Below are positions 16,869 through 27,251 of a stretch of 64,000 nucleotides of DNA, in pieces. The notes under the pieces are model-generated. The model was not told where the DNA came from and ran no database searches. It saw only the letters and a program-made list of their open reading frames with translations. The stretch covers positions 186,001-250,000 of the forward strand of contig JADJPL010000001.1 in assembly GCA_016713275.1 (NCBI GenBank). The letters run 5' to 3'. How positions within the stretch are numbered: the stretch's first letter is position 1; each line of letters opens with the position of its first letter. This DNA is from Haliscomenobacter sp. (lineage in GTDB: Bacteria > Bacteroidota > Bacteroidia > Chitinophagales > Saprospiraceae). Position numbers and translations under genes: made by a program.

Positions 16869-19800
16869 TCATCCCCTCGCTTCAAAAACCAGCTCCGGCA
16901 ATACCACTTTATACTCCTGGTCTTGTTCCTTATTCTTCCAAAACACAATGAAATTGACACGGGCTTCGGTTAACGCATACCCCGATGCACGGCGAGCAAG
17001 GAGCTGCTCGTTAAATTTTTTCGAAAATCTGAGAACCAAACTCCCGCTTTGATCGGCGAGTCCCTCGGGCAGGATTTGCAGATCTTGCCCGCTCATCAGG
17101 CCCGCTACGCGATGTTGGATAAAGGTAAAATAGTCAAGATAAATGTCTTTGAGGGTGAGGTGAACGGCAATTCTACGTGGCGGGAGCCAAGGCGCGCTGT
17201 TTTCTACGCGTTGTACGTCTGGAGATTGGATAGGATCGAAAAAACGCCCGTTGGTATGAATAGCCAAACGGCTTTTGGCCCGGGTGAGGGCAACATACAC
17301 CTGGCGTTTGGCTTCATCGGAGTCTCCGTTGAAGCCATCAAGCATCAGGAAAACATGGTCAAATTCCCTGCCTTTGGCTTTGTGTATCGTCGAGACAAAC
17401 AGGTTGTCACCCTCTTGCCGATAAAAGTCTTCGATATTTGACTCCTGTATAAATGTTTTAAAATCAGACCAGTATTTTATTTTTGGATGCGTGTCCTGAA
17501 AGTCTTTGACTAAATTTCGCACGAGTTCCAATTTCGTGCTGGACCTAAATTTTTCATATACCTCGCGTTTGGCTTTTTCCCAATCTTCCGGTGCGATGCT
17601 AACCGAGTGAGGCGCCAACGCATCCATGAAAGACCTCACTTCCAACAGGTTTTGAAGCGGAAAGCCGTCGTTACTTTGGATAAGTTTGGCAGGCCTGCCA
17701 TGGTGTAGCAAGAGTCCGGTAATTTGAGCGGCCTCTTCGTTGGTTTTGGTCAGCACGCAAGTCGTGCCGCTCAAATCGGCGCCGAGCAGGTCGTGCACCA
17801 GGGGTTCGATCAGATGCCTGCTTTGGTAGCGCACCAATTTCACCTGGCCTGCCTTTGTTTGAAATGGAAGTATTTCCTTGGTTTTCAGGCGTGTGGAAAT
17901 GGTTTTGGCAAAGGCATTGGCAAAGGAAACGATTTGGGAACAGCTTCGGAAATTGGTCGTCAGTTCGTATTTTACGGCCTGCCAGTGTTCGATAAGTTCC
18001 GCCAAATAGCGGGAATCAGCGCCTCGAAAGGCGTATAGGTTTTGGTCATCATCGCCCACAGCAATCACGCGCAGGCCCTCGTTTTTTTCCATTAGCATGC
18101 GGATCAATGCAAACTCATCGGCATTCATATCCTGCGCTTCGTCAATGACCAGTACTGTTTTGGTGATTCGGTTGGGCTCAATTTCGCCGTTTCGAATTTT
18201 CTCCACCGTGGTCTGGAGGATGCTGTCCGATTTTTCAAGGCTACCGATGCGGCCCAGAAGGTCGAAACAATAGGAATGAAAGGTTTTGATTTCCACAAAA
18301 TGGGCTGCATTGCCGATGAGGGAGGTCAAACGTTTTTTAAACTCTGTTGCTGCCGACCGCGAAAAAGTGAGCATCAGCAATTGCTCGTGTTTCACATCTT
18401 CCATGAGCAGCAGCGCGGCTAGTTTGTGGGTCAATATCTTGGTTTTGCCGCTGCCGGGCCCGGCGGCCACGACAAGGTGCGGGCTGTGTTTGTCGTCAAT
18501 GATTTGGCGCTGCGCCTCGGAGAGGGTTTCGAATAATTGGCGGTATTTGGCAGGAGTGATGTTGCGCTTTATTTCTGCGCCCCGGGTTCCGGGGAAATAT
18601 TTTCCCAAAAAAGAGGAGTAGTTTAATTGAAAATAGTCGTCCACAAAACGAAGGGCGCCCACATAGTCGTGTACCATTTTCTTGGCATACTCTCCTACGA
18701 TGTGGATTTGTTGCACCTTATTTTCGTAAAACTGATTGAGTTTTTGATAGTCCTCGTTCTTGTATTGGATTTTGTTGTTTTCTTCCAGCCGCACGATGCT
18801 CAAGCCGTTGTAAACGACCAGAAATCCGCCCTCAATTTTCAATGCCTCGATTCTGGAAAGGTAAAAAAGCGCGTCTTCGACTTCCTCTGGGGTGGTTTTC
18901 TGCAAAAACAGGCCGGATTGCCGCTCGAAATGTTCTTTTAATTCCAGGACTGAAAACTCCACTAATACCTCCTCTGTCTGGCCATTTTCGGGCTTGGCCG
19001 TTTTGCTTTTCTCGGATAAAAACTCAATTGCCGAGCGCGCCAGTTCGTGTCGTTTCTCCAACTTTTCGCGTAAATGTTCAGGCGATTCCTTGGTTTGCGC
19101 TACGATAATCTGGTTTGAAAAATGGCGGGACGCTCGATTTATCCAGTGTTTTATAGCCCAAAAATTCAGCACTGTTTTGATCCGTTGCGGGGAAACGCCT
19201 ATACACCCTGCGGCTTCGGCGGCCTCATTGAGGGCTTTGAGCGAAAAGTCCCGCTCGGTTTCGTCCAATTGGGTGAGCAAAAACTGCTCGATTGGATAGT
19301 ACAATTCGACCACGGCAAGGGAGCGGTTTTTTTGCTCGCCGCGTTTGATGAAAGCGGTCAGGTCTTTAGCATCCGCGAGTATGTTTTCTTCCCGGAGCAG
19401 GTTGATGATTTGGATGACCTCTTCTTTGACGATGCCCAGATGATCGCTGATATAATCAATGCGCGATTCGGCGGCTTCACTGTCGGCGGCTTGGGTTTTG
19501 CTTTTACTGGAAAACAGTTTTTTGATGATACGGATCGCATTTACTTTCTGGCGCTGGTTGTCGAAGCGATTGGATTTTTCGATTTTTTCAATGGCCTCTT
19601 GCGTTGTTTTTGCCAGGATGCTGTTTGCGTAAATGCGGGGCATGTTCTGCCCTCGCCGCAGGTATCCGGCATCTTCTAGCGCAGCAATCGCGGTGGTTAC
19701 ACGGGTTTCGATTTCGGCGACATTGTCGTCCCAGCCCGCTTTACGGGCGATCTCGAGGAGACTTGGAAACGCTTGTGCGGTATCTGGTGATAAATTTAAT

Positions 19801-21668
19801 AGCATTCCATATTTGTTTGATTTCCTGAATATTGAGTTTGGTCTGGTTCAGCAGGATAAAATGTTTGCTCAAATCTTCCTCATTGAACAGTACGTAGCAC
19901 TCCGCTTCAATAGTTTCGTCGCGCCCCGCCCGCCCGGCTTCTTGCACGTAATTTTCCAAAGAATCGGAAATGTCGAAATGGAGGACCAAGCCCACATCTT
20001 TTTTATCCACCCCCATCCCAAAAGCGGAGGTGGCCACCATAATCTGTACCGTCCCGGCGATGAAGGCGTTTTGGTTTTCGGTTTTTTCGGTGGCCTCCAT
20101 TTTGCCGTGAAAAGCGCGGGCGTTGAATCCGTCTGCCCGCAAGCGTTCGGCAAGTTCGATCGCTTTGCGGGTGCGCGAGACATACACAATGGCCGGGCAG
20201 TTTTTGGCGTCTAAAAGGTTTCGGAGGGCATTGTATTTGTCTTCGTCGCCTTCTTTTTCAAAAACGGAATAATGTAGATTGCTTCGGGCGGCTGAGGTCT
20301 GAAAAACATCGAGGGTAAGGTTCAGCTTTTCCTGGAAATAAGCGCAAATATCTTCTATGACCTTCTGTTTGGCCGTTGCCGTAAAGCAGGAGACGGGGAT
20401 GGGTTCGGCGAGGTTTTTCTTCTCCTGCAGGTTTTGATAGAAGCGGCAATATAGAGATAGTCCACTCGGAAATCTTGCCCCCAGGCGGAGAAGCAGTGTG
20501 CCTCGTCAATGACGAACCGGGCGATTTTCCGCCCCAGCAGCAAGCGTTCGATGGTTTTAGAACGCAAGGATTCAGGCGAAATGTAGAGGAGCGCGGCCGA
20601 GCCGTCCTCCGTGCGTTCGAAGGATTTGGCGCGATCGATAGGGTCGAGCATGCCGTTAATGGTGACCGCCTCGGTGATGCCCGCGCGTTCCAGATTATCC
20701 ACCTGGTCTTTCATTAGCGATTGCAGGGGCGAGATTACTACCGTCAACGCTTTCATGTTTTGGCCGTTCATCAAAGCGGGCACCTGAAAGGTAATGGATT
20801 TGCCTCCACCTGTTGGAAAAATAGCCAGCAAAGACCGGTTTTGGATCGCCGCGCGGACGGCTTTTTCCTGCAAGGGTTCCCCTCCGTAAGTTCGGTAGCC
20901 CTCAAAGCCAAAAAACTGTTTTAACCCTCTAAAAATATCGAGGTGTTGGCGGCAGTACTCGCAACCCTCCAAACAGGGATTGTTGCGTAGATTTGCCAGG
21001 ACGCGCTCGATAGCAGGGTAATTGCGCAGCACCCAGGGCGGCGTTATGGAAAACCGGTGCCTGCAGTGGATGATGGCCAAAGCATAGGCCAATTCGATCG
21101 GGTTTTCATCCACAAACCGGGCTACTTCTGCCTTTGCGCAAATCTCGGCGCCAAATTTTTTTAAAATGAAGGAGGCCAGGTCCGGACGTTCAGGCTGAAA
21201 ATTCAGGTATTTAAAAAACGCGGAAAATACCGCCTGGGCCTGAAGTAAGCTGTAATAAATGATCTTCAAATCGGGATCAAGGCGGGTAAATGCCGCCACT
21301 TCGGCATAGAACAGGTCGCGCGCTTTCAGAGCATCGTTAAGCGGATTGTTGACGGCGTCGGATTGGAGTTTGTCGTCTTTGACCAAGGCGTGGTAGGGCT
21401 TCTGAGGAAAAAGCAGAGGCGACCACGGCAGGGTATCAATAAGGTTTTCGGGCAAGATACCAGCTGCTGCAAGCGCAGGTTTGACGAATTTTACATCATG
21501 CTGGAAAATGTTGTGCCCGCAAACAAAATCAGCCCCTTCGAGAAATACCGCAAACCGCTCAAGCGAAGCATTATGATACTGCCGGCCATCGTCCATGCAC
21601 CCGCCAATGTCGAGGATTTTTTTGCCGTTTCGGGTGGTTTCCGTATCGAAAAAAACGATGGATGACAT
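16869..21668 (-). CDS. Exonuclease-RecQ-UvrD fusion DNA helicase, with two frameshifts
   Basis: Joined, the gene encodes about 1600 residues. First comes a DEDD 3'-5' exonuclease (IVFFDTETTRNG, CGHNIFQHDVKF, LNDALKARDLF). A Cys cluster (CLEGCEYC) follows, then a RecQ helicase with GGGKS, VIDEAHCFSAWGQDFR, MGVDKKDVGLVLHFD and QEAGRAGRDE, and a winged region. The last third is a UvrD/Rep helicase: AAGPGSGKTKIL, VIDEAQDMNADEF, STIHKAKGREFDHVFL, VALTRAKSRL. The frame breaks near 20405, where A4 must be A5 (SIKNLQEKKNL), and near 19755 (SPLEIARKAGWD needs two more bases). All catalytic motifs are present, so the native protein is probably active in DNA repair or in defence against foreign DNA. The next gene on this strand, the Trp-repeat protein, starts 84-124 bases downstream. 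Confidence 0.85.
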
Positions 21669-21840
21669 ACACGTTCCATTGTGTGTTTTACAAAGTTACG
21701 AATGCGCTTCGTGATCAGCATCTTTCCAGACAAAAAACCTGGGAAAACGCTCCCCCAAGCATCTAGCCCCACCCAAATCCCCCCCCCTTTCGGGCGCCAT
21801 CGGAAAAGGGGTAGCACGGACCCCGCACAACCCCTTCCCC

Positions 21841-21885
21841 CTCACGCCTCACGCCTCACCGCCCTCACGCCTCAACGCCTCAACT
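21841..21885. repeat. Heptanucleotide repeat (CTCACGC type)
   Basis: About six units of CTCACGC or CTCAACGC, partly degenerate, lie between the helicase start and the end of the tricorn-like gene. It belongs to the same class of intergenic seven-base repeats as five other sites in the window. Confidence 0.8.
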
Positions 21886-21887
21886 TC

Positions 21888-24800
21888 CTACCCCTTATTC
21901 AGCCCCTTCGCTGTCCGGTCTTCGAGCGGCGGGGCAGGCGTCATCCGGTTGGGTTTGATCTTGACCAGTTTCATGACCTCTTCCACGACCTTTTCCATTT
22001 GGGGGTCGCGGCCTTGGATCAGGAGGTTGGGATCGTCCCCAGACTTCAAAGTCGGGGGCAACGCCTTCGCCTTCCCAGAACCAGTGCCCGTCGTTGTCAT
22101 AGAGGCGGGCGCCGGGTACGGTGATACTACCTCCATCGATCAACCCATGGCCGGTGGCCGGCCCAACCAGAATGCCCAGCGTGCGTTCGCCGACGATAGG
22201 GCCTGCTTTCAATTCCTGGAATGCCCAGGGCAGCCCGTCGCCTCCGGAGCCTGCCCATCCGTTGATGAGCATCCCTTTGGGACCGGTATTGGCTTTGATG
22301 GGCTGGGTATGGTCTTTACCGTAGCGCCAGTGCAGGTTGTACACGACGGGGCGCTGGAGGAGTTCCAGGAAGCGGTCGGCGAGTTGTCCGCCGCCGTTGA
22401 AGCGCTCGTCGATGATGAAGCCTTTTTTGTCCAGTTGGCCGTAGTACATGCGCACGAGTTCGAGCTGGCCTTGCACGCTGGTATTGGACATATAGACGTA
22501 CCCGAGCTGTCCGCCAGACAGCTTATCCACCATTTTGCGGTTGTTCTCCAGCCACTCCAGGTAGCGCAGGTTGCCTTCTTCGCCTTGCGTAAGGCATTTG
22601 ATCACCACCCGTTTGGCGTCTTCCGCTTTGCCCGTCCGGCTTACGGAAAGCACCACCGTTTGGCCCGACAAGCCTTCGAAGGCGGCATAAGGATCTTTGG
22701 CGGGGTCCAGGGCAATGCCGTTCACGGAAAGAATATAATCGCCAGCCAGAACGTCAACGCCGGGTTTGTCGAATGGGGAGCGGACCTCGGTGTCCCAAAC
22801 CGCCGGGGTGACGATGCGCTTGATGCGGTACATGCTATTGACCCATTCCCAATCGATGCCCAGGTAGCCGGTCATTACGGGAGTTACGGATTCGACATCG
22901 CCCCCGTTGGTATAGGTATGCCCGGCGCTCAGTTCGGCAGCCAGATTGGATTGGATGAAACTGACATCCCAGCGGGTGCGGGCGTCCTCAATCAGGGCGC
23001 CGTAGCGTTTGCGCATCGCATCCCAGTCGACCTGCTGCATGTTCGGATCGTAGAAGAAGTCGCGGTGCAGGCGCCAGGTGTCCGTGAAAATCTGCCTCCA
23101 TTCCTCCCTGGGCGTCCACTCCATAACCAGCCCCGTGGTGGGGATGGGCTTTTCGATCTTTTGTCCGGGTTCGGGCTTGATGATGCCATACCTCCCCTGG
23201 CTCGCCACCAGGATGGATTTTCCGTCGGCTGTTGGTACGGCGCTATTCACATCCGAAAGGATCAGTTTTTCTTCTCGTTTTTCCAGGTCGTACACCCACA
23301 GGGAGGCAGAGGTTTCTCCGGAACCGGAATTAGGAGATCGCCAATATACCAGTTTGCCTTCCAGCGGCATCAGGGCGTTGATGTTGCCCGGTTTGGGGGG
23401 AAGCACCGTGAGCCGGGCCTCCAGGTGATCGAAGTCTACCCGAACAGTTAATTTGGAGCTGTCTTTGGCCGGTTTTTTGTCTCCGCTGGGAACCTCATCG
23501 TTTTTCGGGGCCATCGGGGAAGGCGCTTCTTTCGTCAGACTCAGCGCCACGATCTGGGTCGTATTGGGATACACCCAGGTGCCGTCGCCAAGCCCGGAAT
23601 ACAGGGCAGCCATATTGCGGTTCGTGAGGTAGAACAAGTGTTTTCCATCCCGGCTGAATACCGGGTAGCCGTCGTCGAAATACCCATTGGTTGCCTGGTA
23701 GGCTTTTTTCTCTTCGAGGTTAAACAGGAATATTGCGTTATTGGCATTGTCGAGCCCCTGGGTGAAGGCAATCCACTTGGAATCCGGCGACCAGGAAATA
23801 GGGTAACCCGGCCGGCCGCCATGGCTCAGGTCCCAGCGGTTGTTTCCGGCCACGGTCGTGACGCCGGTTTCTGTATCGATGACGGAAACATCGTTTTTCT
23901 GATCGATGAAGGCGATCTTTTTGCTGTCGGGCGACCAGTTAAGCGTGTATCCGTATCCTTTACCCCGGCTGCTGAGTTTGCGGGCTGGCGTAGCGCCATC
24001 GGCGGACTGCAGATAGATTTCGTACTCTCCGGAGCGGTCGCTCCATAAGGCGACCTGCTTGCCGTCGGGCGACCAGGCCGGATCGCGGTCGAAGGCGCCG
24101 CTGGATTGGGTCATGTTGAGCACGTAACCCTCGGTAGAAGGTACATTAAAGAGCTCGCCCCGGGCTTCAAAAACGACGCGCTTGCCTTCGGGCGACGCCG
24201 TCATGTTGTTGATCTGGCGGCTGACGTTTTTGGAGCGCGGCATCTCTACCGACAAGTCGCTGACCACATTGATTTTTACCTGCTGGTATTTTTGGGTTTT
24301 CAGGTCCATGAGATAGAGATCTCCTCCCATTTCAAAGACCAGGTCTTTGGGGCCTGCCGACATAAACGAGATATCGAAGTCGTCGAACCGGGTAACCTGA
24401 GCAGCCTTTTGGGTTTTGGTGTCGTACACCCAAATATTCAGGCGCATATTTGCCGCCTGGTCGGAGAGGAAATAGATCTTATCGTCCACCCAGGCCGGTT
24501 TGCCATCGGTGGCGTTGTTTTTAGTCAAATTTTCCGCCTTCATGTTCTTCAGGTCGAACAGAATCACATCGGAGGCCATCCCTCCGCGATACCGTTTGAA
24601 CGGGTAGTTTTCCGTGATTTTGGTGATATAGGCCAGTTGGTTTCCATCAGGGGAATAGCTGGCAAGTTCGCCGTAGGGGATGGGCAATTTCTCCGGGAAT
24701 CCCCCTTTTTTCGATACGAGGAAAAATTGGTTGGAAGAACGCTGCCCGAGTTCGCGGCGGCTGGCAAACAACAGCCGCTCCCCATCCGGGTGCCAATCCA

Positions 24801-25056
24801 CCAGCCGGTCGGCATGGGATTGGTACGTAACCCGGGTGGGCATACCGCCGGTAGATGGCATGACGTAAACGTCCAGGTTGCCGTTATAACTGGCGGAAAA
24901 AGCGATAGATTTTCCATCCGGAGAAAACCGCGGCCAGGATTCTTCACCAGGAGAGTGGGTGACCTGAAATGCCGTTCCTCCTCCTTTTGCTACGACCCAA
25001 ATGTCGCCCCCGTAAACAAAAGCGATCTGGGTGTCGGAAACATCCATTTGCCGCAT
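21888..25056 (-). CDS. Tricorn-type protease (beta-propeller, PDZ, S41 peptidase), N-terminus missing
   Basis: About 1055 residues. The N-terminal half holds WD40-like/TolB-type propeller repeats (FSPDGKSIAFSA, WSPDGKQVALWS and others). Then come a core region, a PDZ-like segment (GVDVLAGDYILSVNG) and an S41 protease domain with DERFNGGGQLAD and the nucleophile segment GWAGSGGDGLPW. Tricorn enzymes degrade peptides to small fragments; Bacteroidota versions are usually exported. Here coding begins at an internal-looking MRQMDVSDTQIAFVYGGDIW with no signal peptide. An in-frame stop lies about 33 bases upstream, next to a repeat cassette, so the 5' end looks lost. Near 22045 the frame changes: the family-like C-terminus (DDPNLLIQGRDPQMEKVVEEV) is in another frame and ends at 21888. 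Confidence 0.85.
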
Positions 25057-25085
25057 CAGCTTGTCACCGGCCAGAATCCGATCCC

Positions 25086-25411
25086 TCTATCCCCTACATC
25101 CTCCACATCCTTTACATCCCCTACATCCTTTACATTCTCCACATCCCCATTAATAATTCCTGCCCCCAGGTTAAAAACAGCCGCCTCCCGTCTCCCGTCC
25201 CCCGTCCACCGTCTCCCGTCCACCGTCTCCCGTCTCCCGTCTCCCGTCTCCCCCCGTCCCCCGTCCCCCGTCCCCCGTCCACCGTCCACCGTCCACCGTC
25301 TCCAATCCCTGCTCCCCTAACCCCCCACCACCCACCACCCACCAACCACTAACCACTAACCACTAACCACTAACCACCAACCACCAACCACCAACCACCA
25401 ACCACTCAACC
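25086..25411. repeat. Composite repeat cassette: nine-base, then seven-base units
   Basis: Three blocks are seen. 25088-25147 has units near CTACATCCT (nine bases). 25186-25305 has seven-base units CCGTCTC, CCGTCCC and CCGTCCA. 25318-25411 has seven-base units ACCACTA and ACCACCA. The last block merges with the final codons of modC. The first block abuts the truncated 5' end of the tricorn-like gene. Confidence 0.9.
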
Positions 25412-26245
25412 ATCAATCCGCACCCACACCTTCTGCCCCGGCGTCCAATGGAGTTTTTCTTTATCCAAAATGGGGATGGAGATCTCCTGGTCTTCGAGGC
25501 GGAGCCAGGCGATGCAGCGCCCGTCATGCAGGGGTTCGAAGCGCAAAAATTCGGCGGGGGTTCGGGGGGAGCGTTTTCCGAGCAGGGTTTCCGGGGCGCC
25601 TTCTTCCGCGATTCGTCCGTTTTCCAGGCGAATCATCCGGTGGGCCATTTTGCGGATTTCCTGATAGTCGTGGCTGACGAGAACGGTGGTCAGCTCAAAG
25701 GTTCGGTGGGCGTGGAGGATATAGTCCTGAAGCCTTGCCCGCATGGGGGAGTCCAGGGCGGAAAGGGGTTCGTCGAGCAGGAGCAGGGAAGGGCGCCGGA
25801 CGAGGGCTCTGGCCAGCGCTACGCGCTGTTGCTGCCCTCCGGAGAGCTGTTGGGGATAGCGGTGGAGCAATTCTTCGAGCTCGACCGTTTGCACCAACTC
25901 GTCGATGATGGTGTGGCGCCCCCCTTTAGGTAAGGCATAGCGGAGGTTTTGAGCCACGGTCATATGGGGAAAAAGGGCATAATCCTGGAAAACCATGCCC
26001 ACTTGCCGCTCCTGCGGGCGGAGGCGTATTCGGGCGGAAGTGTCCAGCCAAAGCTGGTCCTGAAACTGGATTTTGCCCTGCTGCGGGACCAGCAACCCTG
26101 CGAGGATGCGCAGCAACGTCGTTTTGCCTCCGCCGGAAGGGCCGCTAAGGGCCAGAAGTTCCCCCTGGTGCAACTGGAAGGCCAGTTCCAGTTTGCCACG
26201 CCCGGAGGCCGTATGCAGGGGATGGGAAATGTCGGCCTGGATCAT
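25406..26245 (-). CDS. modC: Molybdate-type ABC transporter ATP-binding protein
   Basis: The 279-residue ATPase has Walker A GPSGGGKTT, Q-loop FQDYALFPHMTV, signature LSGGQQQRVALARAL, Walker B LLLLDEPLSALD and switch His in VSHDYQEI. Loop spacing and the C-terminal extension (about 230-279) resemble ModC, which powers molybdate or tungstate import. The start codon overlaps the modB stop (ATGA), so the two are translated together. The stop falls in the edge of a heptanucleotide repeat block. No periplasmic binding protein (modA) lies in the window, so the ligand is inferred from family likeness alone. A related sulfate-type importer is the main alternative. Confidence 0.85.
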   Translation of the reverse strand: MIQADISHPLHTASGRGKLELAFQLHQGELLALSGPSGGGKTTLLRILAGLLVPQQGKIQFQDQLWLDTSARIRLRPQERQVGMVFQDYALFPHMTVAQNLRYALPKGGRHTIIDELVQTVELEELLHRYPQQLSGGQQQRVALARALVRRPSLLLLDEPLSALDSPMRARLQDYILHAHRTFELTTVLVSHDYQEIRKMAHRMIRLENGRIAEEGAPETLLGKRSPRTPAEFLRFEPLHDGRCIAWLRLEDQEISIPILDKEKLHWTPGQKVWVRIDG

Positions 26246-26946
26246 GCCCGTAAACGGTTGTGGTGACGCCGGTTAAACGAATAGACCGCGATAAGGATGA
26301 CCAACGTAAATGCGACCAGGGTGAGCGCATATTCATTGGCCTTGGCGTAGCGGAGCGCTTCCACTTCGTCGTAGATCGCGATCGAAGCTACTCGGGTAAC
26401 CCCGGGCACATTGCCCCCGATCATCAATACCACCCCAAACTCGCCCACGGTGTGCGCGAACGAAAGCACGATGCCACTCAGGAGGGAGGCTTTGACGTTG
26501 GGCAATAAAACGCGGAACAGGGTTTCCATTCTCGATTTTCCCAGGGTATAACTCGCTTCCTTCAAGTTGAGCGGCAAATGCTCAAAGCCCGACTGGACCG
26601 GCTGCACCATAAACGGAAGGCTGTACACGATGGAACCAAGTACCAGGCCTCCGAACGTAAAGACCAGGCGGATGTTCAGGTGTTCCTGAAGCCAGGCGCC
26701 CAATGCGCTGTTCGGGCTGAAAGCCAGCAGCAAATAAAACCCGATCACCGTTGGCGGCAGGAAAAGCGGCAGGCTGACCAGCGCTTCCAGAAACGGTTTG
26801 AGGGGATGGCGGGTGTACGCCAGAAAATAGGCGACAGGTATCCCTATCAGGAGCAAGCACGCCGTCGTGATCCCGGCAAGGCGGAACGTGAGTCCCATCG
26901 TTTCCCAAAACAACGCGTCCATGCTGCTAAAGTAAGGTGTAACCAT
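26242..26946 (-). CDS. modB: Molybdate-type ABC transporter permease
   Basis: About 234 residues with five or six membrane segments and the ABC permease EAA loop (EASYTLGKSRMETLFRVLLP). LPLFLPPTVIGFYLLL and TVGEFGVVLMIGGNVPG are characteristic of ModB/CysT-type permeases. I chose the ATG at 26946 (MVTPYFSSMDALFWETMGLT) because the frame upstream of it reads as non-membrane, unlikely sequence. It forms the channel for ModC, with which it overlaps by four bases. The missing modA must be elsewhere, or be replaced by another binding protein. Confidence 0.87.
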   Translation of the reverse strand: MVTPYFSSMDALFWETMGLTFRLAGITTACLLLIGIPVAYFLAYTRHPLKPFLEALVSLPLFLPPTVIGFYLLLAFSPNSALGAWLQEHLNIRLVFTFGGLVLGSIVYSLPFMVQPVQSGFEHLPLNLKEASYTLGKSRMETLFRVLLPNVKASLLSGIVLSFAHTVGEFGVVLMIGGNVPGVTRVASIAIYDEVEALRYAKANEYALTLVAFTLVILIAVYSFNRRHHNRLRA

Positions 26947-27251
26947 AACGCACAAAAAGTTCCCTTGGGGAAGGTGATTCCTTTTGCGGAACCTCGGAAG
27001 AAAAGCAGGGCAAGCGCCGCGACGAAGCATATTATTTTCAAGGAAAGCGATTTTTTTGAAAAATAGGAAATAGTGCGGTAAGGGGCATAAATCCAGGGTA
27101 AATTCTCTTTTCAGAAAGAAAACGGCGGTTAAAGGCATCAGGGTTTGCGGGAAATTCTTGTCGGCCGGGTTCTTTCCTCACCGAATTAATTCCGGGTTTA
27201 CATTCGCTTCGTTATTTTGCGCCTTTGTTTATGTTTAACAAATTGGAACTC
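26947..27251. other. Divergent intergenic region
   Basis: About 300 bases between modB and the T9SS-exported protein. No RNA gene, repeat or convincing operator was found. A TTATTTTGCG stretch near 27210-27220 resembles a degenerate Bacteroidota -7 box for the right-hand gene. Confidence 0.4.

Noticed and set aside
21895..25056. Tricorn-like protease as the processing enzyme of the Trp-repeat pathway
   Set aside because: It is separated from that operon by the helicase gene and a repeat. Such proteases are common housekeeping enzymes, and no specific link is visible.
25086..25411. Possible CRISPR array
   Set aside because: Units are seven or nine bases, directly adjacent and degenerate. There are no 25-40 base repeats separated by unique spacers and no cas genes.
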